Positions 51,501 through 61,468 of a DNA stretch of 64,000 nt are shown here, in pieces. Position 1 is the first letter of the stretch. The number at the start of each line of letters is the position of its first letter. The translations under genes and the position numbers were made by a program. The DNA comes from Osmia lignaria lignaria (taxonomy: Eukaryota; Arthropoda; Insecta; Hymenoptera; Megachilidae): assembly GCF_051020975.1 (NCBI RefSeq), contig NW_027478161.1, positions 26,138,001-26,202,000 of the forward strand, read 5' to 3'. Under the pieces are notes generated by a model, which saw nothing but the letters and a program-made list of their open reading frames with translations, did no database searches and had not been told where the DNA came from.

Positions 51501-53097
51501 GTTCTCGAGTTATATCAAGATATTTAAAAGTTCCGAAGCCGCACCAACATAATAGAGATACAGAAACACCGTGGCCCCTTTCTTTGAGATAAGTCTGCAC
51601 TAGTGCGAGCCGCAAATGCCACTTCCAGCTTAGCTGTGCAGAAGAAGAACAACAAGAAGAAGAAATATCTCGAAATATGTCCGTCAGGCCCCTTCCCTTG
51701 AGATAAATCTGCAAATATCTCGGAAACGAAGCGAGCTATGGCAAAATGTTAAGAGACGTTTTTTGTAGAGAATTATGTTTCCTACAATTTATGTTCTATG
51801 ATATTTTTTGATCAGAAGCGTAGTTCTCGAGATATATCGAGATATTTAAAAGTTCCGAAGCTGCACCAACATAATAGGGATACAGAAACACCGTGGCCCC
51901 TTTCTTTGAGATAACTCTGCACTAGTGCGAGCCGCAAATGCCACTTCCAGCTTAGCTGTGCAGAAGAAGAACAACAAGAAGAAGAAATATCTCGAAATAT
52001 GTCCGTCAGGCCCCTTCCCTTGAGATAAATCTGCAAATATCTCGGAAACGAAGAGAGCTATGGCAAAATGTTAAGAGACCTTTTTTGTAGAGAATTAAGT
52101 TTCCTACTTTTCATGTTCTATGATATTTTTTGATCAGATGCGTAGTTCTCGAGATATATCAAGATATTTAAAAGTTCCGAAGCCGCACCAACATAATAGA
52201 GATACAGAAACACCGTGGCCCCTTTCTTTGAGATAACTGTGCACTAGTGCGAGCCGCAAATGCCACTTCCAGCTTAGCTGTGCAGAAGAAGAACAACAAG
52301 AAGAAGAAATATCTCGAAATATGTCCGTCAGGCCCCTTCCCTTGAGATAAATCTGCAAATGTCTCGGAAACGAAGCGAGCTATGGCAAAATGTTAAGATA
52401 CCTTTTTTGTAGAGAATTAAGTTTCCTACTTTTTATGTTCTATGATATTTTTCGATCAGAGGCGTAGTTCTCGAGATATATCAAGATATTTAAAAGTTCC
52501 GAAGCCGCACCAACATAATAGAGATACAGAAACACCGTGGCCCCTTTCTTTGAGATAACTCTGCACTATTGCGCGCTGCAAATGCCACTTCCAGCTTAGC
52601 TGTGCAGAAGAAGAACAACAAGAAGAAGAAATATCTCGAAATATGTCCGTCAGGCCCCTTCCCTTGAGATAAATCTGCAAATGTCTCGGAAACGAAGCGA
52701 GCTATGGCAAAATGTTAAGAGACCTTTTTTGTAGAGAATTACGTTTCCTACTTTTTACGTTCTATGATATTTTTTGATCAGATGCGTAGTTCTCGAGATA
52801 TATCAAGATATTTAAAAGTTCCGAAGCCGCACCAACATAATAGAGATACAGAAACACCGTGGCCCCTTTCTTTGAGATAAGTCTGCACTAGTGCGAGCCG
52901 CAAATGCCACTTCCAGCTTAGCTGTGCAGAAGAAGAACAACAAGAAGAAGAAATATCTCGAAATATGTCCGTCAGGCCCCTTCCCTTGAGATAAATCTGC
53001 AAATATCTCGGAAACGAAGCGAGCTATGGCAAAATGTTAAGAAACCTTTTTTGTAGAGAATTATGTTTCCTACAATTTATGTTCTATGATATTTTTT
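48591..53097 (+). repeat. 16-monomer HOR, 14-monomer deletion derivative (4,507 bp)
   Basis: Order: ATATCTGGAAATATG unit (48,591), N, P, K, then directly T, S and the following nine monomers. The C and E monomers found between K and T in the other copies are missing. The K tail here reads AAGTTTCCTTCGTTTTATG, which resembles the tail that normally ends E. The deletion junction therefore lies in the tail of K, about 49,825-49,860. The last monomer (52,776) ends in GTTAAGAAACC, unlike its counterpart at 48,269. Confidence 0.87.
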
Positions 53098-55351
53098 GAT
53101 CAGAAGCGTAGTTCTCGAGATATATCAAGATATTTAAAAGTTCCGAAGCCGCACCAACATCATAGAGATACAGAAACACCGTGGCCCCTTTCTTTGAGAT
53201 AACTCTGCACTATTGCGAGCTGTAAATGCCACTTCCAGCTTAGCTGTGCAGAAGAAGAACAACAAGAAGAAGAAATATCTCGAAATATGTCCGTCAGGCC
53301 CGTTCCTTTGAGCTGAATCTGCAATTATCTCGGAAACGAAGCGAGCTATGGCAAAATGTTTAGAGACCTTTTTTGTAGAGAATTGTGTTTCCTACAATTT
53401 ATGTTCTATGATATTTTTTGATCAGAAGCGTAGTTTTCGAGATATATCAAGATATTTAAAAGTTCCGAAGCCGCACCAACATAATAGAGATACAGAAACA
53501 CCGTGGCCCCTTTCTGTGAGATAACTCTGCACTATTGCGAGCTGCAAATGCCACTTCCAGCTTAGCTGTGCAGAAGAAGAACAACAAGAAGAAGAAATAT
53601 CTCGAAATATGTCCGTCAGGCCCCTTCCCTTGAGATATATCTGCAAATATCTCGGAAACGAAACGAGCTATGGCAAAATCTTAAGAGACCTTTTTTGTAG
53701 AGAATTATGTTTCCTACAATTTATGTTCTATGATATTTTTTGATCAGATGCGTAGTTCTCGAGATATATCCAGATATTTAAAAGTTCCGAAGCGGCACCA
53801 ACATAATAGAGATACAGAAACACCGTGGCCCCTTTCTTTGAGGTAACTCTGCACTATTGCGAGCTGCAAATGCCACTTCCAGCTTAGCTGTGCAGAAGAA
53901 GAACAACAAGAAGAAGAAATATCTCGAAATATGTCCGTCAGGCCCCTTCCCTTGAGATAAATCTGCAAATATCTCGGAAGCGAAGCGAGCTATGGCAAAA
54001 TGTTTAGAGACCTTCCTTGTAGAGAAATAAGTTTCCTACTTTTTATGTAGTATGATATTTTTTGATCAGAAGCGTAGTTCTCGAGATATATCAAGATATT
54101 TAAAAGTTCCGAAGCCGCACCAACATAATAGAGATACAGAAACACCGTGGCCCCTTTCTTTGAGATAACTCTGCACTATTGCGCGCCGCAAATGCCACTT
54201 CCAGCTTAGCTGTGCAGAAGAAGAACAACAAGAAGAAGAAATATCTCGAAATATGTCCGTCAGGCCCCTTCCCTTGAGATAAATCTGCAAATATCTCGGA
54301 AACGAAGAGAGCTATGGCAAAATGTTAAGAGACCTTTTTTGTAGAGAATTAAGTTTCCTACTTTTCATGTTCTATGATATTTTTTGATCAGATGCGTAGT
54401 TCTCGAGATATATCAAGATATTTAAAAGTTCCGAAGCCGCACCAACATAATAGAGATACAGAAACACCGTGGCCCCTTTCTTTGAGATAACTGTGCACTA
54501 GTGCGAGCCGGAAATGCCACTTCCAGCTTAGCTGTGCAGAAGAAGAACAACAAGAAGAAGAAATATCTCGAAATATGTCCGTCAGGCCCCTTCCCTTGAG
54601 ATAAATCTGCAAATGTCTCGGAAACGAAGCGAGCTATGGCAAAATGTTAAGATACCTTTTTTGTAGAGAATTAAGTTTCCTACTTTTTATGTTCTATGAT
54701 ATTTTTCGATCAGAGGCGTAGTTCTCGAGATATATCAAGATATTTAAAAGTTCCGAAGCCGCACCAACATAATAGAGATACAGAAACACCGTGGCCCCTT
54801 TCTTTGAGATAACTCTGCACTATTGCGCGCTGCAAATGCCACTTCCAGCTTAGCTGTGCAGAAGAAGAACAACAAGAAGAAGAAATATCTCGAAATATGT
54901 CCGTCAGGCCCCTTCCCTTGAGATAAATCTGCAAATGTCTCGGAAACGAAGCGAGCTATGGCAAAATGTTAAGAGACCTTTTTTGTAGAGAATTACGTTT
55001 CCTACTTTTTACGTTCTATGATATTTTTTGATCAGATGCGTAGTTCTCGAGATATATCAAGATATTTAAAAGTTCCGAAGCCGCACCAACATAATAGAGA
55101 TACAGAAACACCGTGGCCCCTTTCTTTGAGATAAGTCTGCACTAGTGCGAGCCGCAAATGCCACTTCCAGCTTAGCTGTGCAGAAGAAGAACAACAAGAA
55201 GAAGAAATATCTCGAAATATGTCCGTCAGGCCCCTTCCCTTGAGATATATCTGCAAATATCTCGGAAACGAAGCGAACTATGGCAAAATGTTGAGAGACC
55301 TTTTTTGTAGAGAATTAAGTTTCCTACTTTTTATGTTCTATGATATTTTTT
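53098..55351 (+). repeat. Partial HOR copy with a hybrid monomer
   Basis: It starts with a diverged unit (CATCATAGAG, CCCGTTCCTTTGAGCTG, TGCAATTATC) also seen at 61,147 and 63,723. Six monomers follow (53,420-55,351) that match 50,522-53,097 except that two monomers are lost through the hybrid at 54,064. Confidence 0.85.
54064..54385 (+). repeat. Hybrid monomer with crossover mapped to within about 3 bp
   Basis: The left part matches 51,166 (ACTATTGCGCG). The right part matches 51,810 (GCCGCAAATG, AACGAAGAGAGC, CTTTTCATGTTC). The combined sequence GCGCGCCGC places the switch between 54,184 and 54,187, monomer positions 121-124, at the hairpin. The result is exact loss of two monomers relative to 50,522-53,097. 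Confidence 0.85.
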
Positions 55352-55673
55352 GATCAGATGCGTAGTTCTCGAGATATATCAAGATACTTAAAAGTTCCGA
55401 AGCCGCACCAACATAATAGAGATACAGAAACACCGTGGCCCCTTTCTTTGAGATAACTCTGCACTATTGCGAGCTGCAAATGCCACTTCCAGCTTAGCTG
55501 TGCAGAAGAAGAACAACAAGAAGAAGAAATATCTCGAAATATGTCCGTCAGGCCCCTTCCCTTGAGATATATCTGCAAATATCTCGGAAACGAAGCGAAC
55601 TATGGCAAAATGTTGAGAGACCTTTTTTGTAGAGAATTAAGTTTCCTACTTTTTATGTTCTATGATATTTTTT
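55352..55673 (+). repeat. Single inserted monomer, AAGATACTTAAAAG variant
   Basis: This plain unit carries AAGATACTTAAAAG and AGCGAACTATGG. AAGATACTTAAAAG occurs only here and in the next monomer (55,674), so the two are a very local duplication at the junction leading into the complete HOR copy. Confidence 0.75.
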
Positions 55674-58600
55674 GATCAGATGCGTAGTTCTCGAGATATA
55701 TCAAGATACTTAAAAGTTCCGAAGCCGCACCAACATAATAGAGATACAGAAACACCGTGGCCCCTTTCTTTGAGATAACTCTGCACTATTGCGAGCTGCA
55801 AATGCCACTTCCAGCTTAGCTGTGCAGAAGAAGAACAACAAGAAGAAGAAATATCTGGAAATATGTCCGTCAGGCCCCTTCCCTTGAGATATATCTGCAA
55901 ATATCTCGGAAACAAAGCGAGTTATGGCAAAATGTTAAGAGACCTTTTTTGTAGAGAATTAAGTTTCCTACTTTTTATGTTCTATGATATTTTTTGATCA
56001 GATGCGTAGTTCTCGAGATATATCAAGATATTTAAAAGTTCCGAAGCCGCACCAACATAATAGAGATACAGAAACACCGTGGCCCCTTTCTTTGAGATAA
56101 CTCTGCACTATTGCGAGCTGGAAATGCCACTTCCAGTTTAGCTGTGCAGAAGAAGAACAACAAGAAGAAGAAATATCCCGAAATATGTCCGTCAGGACCC
56201 TTCCCTTGAGATAAATCTGCAAATATCTCGGAAACGAAGCGCGCTATGGCAAAATGTTGAGAGACCTTTTTTGTAGAGAATTATGTTTCCTACAATTTAT
56301 GTTCTATGATATTTTTTGATCAGAAGCGCAGTTTTCGAGATATATCGAGATATTTAAAAGTTCCGAAGCCGCACCAACATAATACAGATTCAGAAACACC
56401 GTGGCCCCTTTCTTCGGGATAACTCTGCACTATTGCGAGCTGGAAATGCCACTTCCAGTTTAGCTGTGCAGAAGAAGAACAACAAGAAGAAGAAATATCT
56501 CGAAATATGTCCGTTAGGACCCTTCCCTTGAGATAAATCTGCAAATATCTCGGAAACGAAGCGAGCTATGGCAAAACGTTAAGAGACCTTTTTTGTGGAG
56601 AATTATGTTTCCTACAATTTATGTTCTATGATATTTTTTGATCAGAAGCGTAGTTTTCGAGATATATCGAGATATTTAAAAGTTCCGAAGCCGCACCAAC
56701 ATAATAGAGATACAGAAACACCGTGGCCCCTGTCTTTGAGATAACTCTGCACTATTGCGAGCTGGAAATGCCACTTCCAGTTTAGCTGTGCAGAAGAAGA
56801 ACGACAAGAAGAAGAAATATCTCGAAATATGTCCGCCAGGCCCCTTCCCTTGAGATAGATCTGCAAATATCTCGGAAACGAAGCGAGCTATGGCAAAATG
56901 TTAAGGAACCTTTTTTGTAGAGAATTAAGTTTGCTACTTTTTATGTTCTGTGATATTTTTTGATCAGATGCGTAGTTCTCGACATATATCAAGATATTTA
57001 AAAGTTCCGAAGCCGCACCAACATAATAGAGATACAGAAACACCGTGGCCCCTTTCTTTGAGATAACTCTGCACTATTGCGAGCTGCAAATGCCACTTCC
57101 AGCTTAGCTGTGCAGAAGAAGAACAACAAGAAGAAGAAATATCTCGAAATATGTCCGTCAGGCCCCTTCCCTTGAGATATATCTGCAAATATCTCGGAAA
57201 CGAAACGAGCTATGGCAAAATCTTAAGTGACCTTTTTTGTAGAGAATTATGTTTCCTACAATTTATGTTCTATGATATTGTTTGATCAGATGCGTAGTTC
57301 TCGAGATATATCCAGATATTCAAAAGTTCCGAAGCGGCACCAACATAATAGAGATACAGAAACACCGTGGCCCCTTTCTTTGAGGTAACTCTGCACTATT
57401 GCGAGCTGCAAATGCCACTTCCAGCTTAGCTGTGCAGAAGAAGAACAACAAGAAGAAGAAATATCTCGAAATATGTCCGTCAGGCCCCTTCCCTTGAGAT
57501 AAATCTGCAAATATCTCGGAAACGAAGCGAGCTATGGCAAAATGTTAAGAGACCTTTTTTGTAGAGAATTAAGTTTCCTTCTTTTTATGTTCTATGATAT
57601 TTTTCGATCAGATGCGTAGTTCTCGAGATATATCAAGATATTTGAAGTTCCGAAGCCGCACCAACATAATAGAGATACAGAAACACAGTGGCCCCATTCT
57701 TTGAGATACCTCTGCACTATTGCGAGCTGGAAATGCCACTTCCAGTTTAGCTGTGCAGAAGAAGAACAACAAGAAGAAGAAATATCTCGAAATATGTCCG
57801 TCAGGCCCCTTCCCTTGAGATACATCTGCAAATATCTCGGAAACGAAACGAGCTATGGCAAAATCTTAAGAGACCTTTTTTGTAGAGAATTATGATTCCT
57901 ACGTTTTATGTTCTATGATATTTTTTGATCAGATGCGTAGTTCTCGAGATAGATCAAGATATTTAAAAGTTCCGAAGCTGCACCAACATAATAGAGGTAC
58001 AGAAACACCGTGGCCTCTTTCTTTGAGATAACTCTGCACTATTGCGAGCTGCAAATGCCACTTCCAGCTTAGCTGTGCAGAAGAAGAACAACAAGAAGAA
58101 GAAATATCTCGAAATATGTCCGTCAGTCCTCTTCCCTTGAGATAAATCTGCAAATATCTCGGAAACGAAGCGAGCTATGGCAAAATGTTAAGAGACCTTT
58201 TTTGTAGAGAATTAAGTGTCCTACTTTTTATGTTCTATGATATTTTTTGATCAGATGCGTAGTTCTCGAGATATATCAAGATATTTAAAAGTTCCGAAGC
58301 CGCACCAACATAATAGAGATACAGAAACACCGTGGCCCCTTTCTGTGAGATAACTCTGCACTATTGCGAGCTGCAAATGCCACTTCCAGCTTAGCTGTGC
58401 AGAAGAAGAACAACAAGAAGAAGAAATATCTCGAAATATGTCCGTCAGGCCCCTTCCCTTGAGATATATCTGCAAATATCTCGGAAACGAAACGAGCTAT
58501 GGCAAAATCTTAAGAGACCTTTTTTGTAGAGAATTATGTTTCCTACAATTTATGTTCTATGATATTTTTTGATCAGATGCGTAGTTCTCGAGATATATCC

Positions 58601-60824
58601 AGATATTTAAAAGTTCCGAAGCGGCACCAACATAATAGAGATACAGAAACACCGTGGCCCCTTTCTTTGAGGTAACTCTGCACTATTGCGAGCTGCAAAT
58701 GCCACTTCCAGCTTAGCTGTGCAGAAGAAGAACAACAAGAAGAAGAAATATCTCGAAATATGTCCGTCAGGCCCCTTCCCTTGAGATAAATCTGCAAATA
58801 TCTCGGAAGCGAAGCGAGCTATGGCAAAATGTTTAGAGACCTTCCTTGTAGAGAAATAAGTTTCCTACTTTTTATGTAGTATGATATTTTTTGATCAGAA
58901 GCGTAGTTCTCGAGATATATCAAGATATTTAAAAGTTCCGAAGCCGCACCAACATAATAGAGATACAGAAACACCGTGGCCCCTTTCTTTGAGATAACTC
59001 TGCACTATTGCGCGCTGCAAATGCCACTTCCAGCTTAGCTGTGCAGAAGAAGAACAACAAGAAGAAGAAATATCTCGAAATATGTCCGTCAGGCCCCTTC
59101 CCTTGAGATAAATCTGCAAATATCTCGGAAACGAAGCGAGCTACGGCAAAATGTTAAGAGACCTTTTTTGTAGAGAATTACGTTTCCTACTTTTTACGTT
59201 CTATGATATTTTTTGATCAGATGCGTAGTTCTCGAGTTATATCAAGATATTTAAAAGTTCCGAAGCCGCACCAACATAATAGAGATACAGAAACACCGTG
59301 GCCCCTTTCTTTGAGATAAGTCTGCACTAGTGCGAGCCGCAAATGCCACTTCCAGCTTAGCTGTGCAGAAGAAGAACAACAAGAAGAAGAAATATCTCGA
59401 AATATGTCCGTCAGGCCCCTTCCCTTGAGATAAATCTGCAAATATCTCGGAAACGAAGCGAGCTATGGCAAAATGTTAAGAGACGTTTTTTGTAGAGAAT
59501 TATGTTTCCTACAATTTATGTTCTATGATATTTTTTGATCAGAAGCGTAGTTCTCGAGATATATCGAGATATTTAAAAGTTCCGAAGCCGCACCAACATA
59601 ATAGGGATACAGAAACACCGTGGCCCCTTTCTTTGAGATAACTCTGCACTAGTGCGAGCCGCAAATGCCACTTCCAGCTTAGCTGTGCAGAAGAAGAACA
59701 ACAAGAAGAAGAAATATCTCGAAATATGTCCGTCAGGCCCCTTCCCTTGAGATAAATCTGCAAATATCTCGGAAACGAAGAGAGCTATGGCAAAATGTTA
59801 AGAGACCTTTTTTGTAGAGAATTAAGTTTCCTACTTTTCATGTTCTATGATATTTTTTGATCAGATGCGTAGTTCTCGAGATATATCAAGATATTTAAAA
59901 GTTCCGAAGCCGCACCAACATAATAGAGATACAGAAACACCGTGGCCCCTTTCTTTGAGATAACTGTGCACTAGTGCGAGCCGCAAATGCCACTTCCAGC
60001 TTAGCTGTGCAGAAGAAGAACAACAAGAAGAAGAAATATCTCGAAATATGTCCGTCAGGCCCCTTCCCTTGAGATAAATCTGCAAATGTCTCGGAAACGA
60101 AGCGAGCTATGGCAAAATGTTAAGATACCTTTTTTGTAGAGAATTAAGTTTCCTACTTTTTATGTTCTATGATATTTTTCGATCAGAGGCGTAGTTCTCG
60201 AGATATATCAAGATATTTAAAAGTTCCGAAGCCGCACCAACATAATAGAGATACAGAAACACCGTGGCCCCTTTCTTTGAGATAACTCTGCACTATTGCG
60301 CGCTGCAAATGCCACTTCCAGCTTAGCTGTGCAGAAGAAGAACAACAAGAAGAAGAAATATCTCGAAATATGTCCGTCAGGCCCCTTCCCTTGAGATAAA
60401 TCTGCAAATGTCTCGGAAACGAAGCGAGCTATGGCAAAATGTTAAGAGACCTTTTTTGTAGAGAATTACGTTTCCTACTTTTTACGTTCTATGATATTTT
60501 TTGATCAGATGCGTAGTTCTCGAGATATATCAAGATATTTAAAAGTTCCGAAGCCGCACCAACATAATAGAGATACAGAAACACCGTGGCCCCTTTCTTT
60601 GAGATAAGTCTGCACTAGTGCGAGCCGCAAATGCCACTTCCAGCTTAGCTGTGCAGAAGAAGAACAACAAGAAGAAGAAATATCTCGAAATATGTCCGTC
60701 AGGCCCCTTCCCTTGAGATGTATCTGCAAATATCTCGGAAACGAAGCGAGCTATGGCAACATGTTAAGAGACCTTTTTTGTAGAGAATTATGTTTCCTAC
60801 AATTTATGTTCTATGATATTTTTT
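55674..60824 (+). repeat. 16-monomer HOR, complete copy (5,151 bp)
   Basis: This is the reference copy: ATATCTGGAAATATG unit, N, P, K, C, E, T (321 bp), S, TGTGAGATAAC unit, E-like, GCGCGCTGC/TTTTTACGTTC unit, GAGTTATATC unit, AGGGATAC unit, ACTGTGCAC unit, AGAGGCG/AAATGTCTCGG unit, GATAAGTCTGC unit. Private changes include TTGTGGAG near 56,595, TTAAGTGACC near 57,227, CCTACGTTTTATG near 57,900 and GAGATGTATC near 60,717. Confidence 0.9.
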
Positions 60825-61468
60825 GATCAGAAGCGTAGTTTTCGAGATATATCGAGATATTTAAAAGTTCCGAAGCCGCACCAACATAATAGAGATACAG
60901 AAACACCGTGGCCCCTTTCTTTGAGATAACTCTGCACTAGTGCGAGCCGCAAATGCCACTTCCAGCTTAGCTGTGCAGAAGAAGAACAACAAGAAGAAGA
61001 AATATCTCGAAATATGTCCGTCAGGCCCCTTCCCTTGAGATAAATCTGCAAATATCTCGCAAACGAAGCGAGCTATGGCAAAATGTTAAGAAACCTTTTT
61101 TGTAGAGAATTATGTTTCCTACAATTTATGTTCTATGATATTTTTTGATCAGAAGCGTAGTTCTCGAGATATATCAAGATATTTAAAAGTTCCGAAGCCG
61201 CACCAACATCATAGAGATACAGAAACACCGTGGCCCCTTTCTTTGAGATAACTCTGCACTATTGCGAGCTGTAAATGCCACTTCCAGCTTAGCTGTGCAG
61301 AAGAAGAACAACAAGAAGAAGAAATATCTCGAAATATGTCCGTCAGGCCCGTTCCTTTGAGCTGAATCTGCAATTATCTCGGAAACGAAGCGAGCTATGG
61401 CAAAATGTTTAGAGACCTTTTTTGTAGAGAATTGTGTTTCCTACAATTTATGTTCTATGATATTTTTT
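58893..61468 (+). repeat. 8-monomer higher-order repeat, copy 1 (2,576 bp)
   Basis: Eight monomers, the first six being the right end of the 16-monomer HOR, followed by a GTGCGAGCCGC unit (60,825) and the diverged CATCATAGAG unit (61,147). Rare shared markers with copy 2 include GAGTTATATC, AGGGATAC, AGAGGCG, GAGATGTATC, GGCAACATG and TGCAATTATC. A private change CTCGCAAACG lies at 61,055. Confidence 0.92.
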
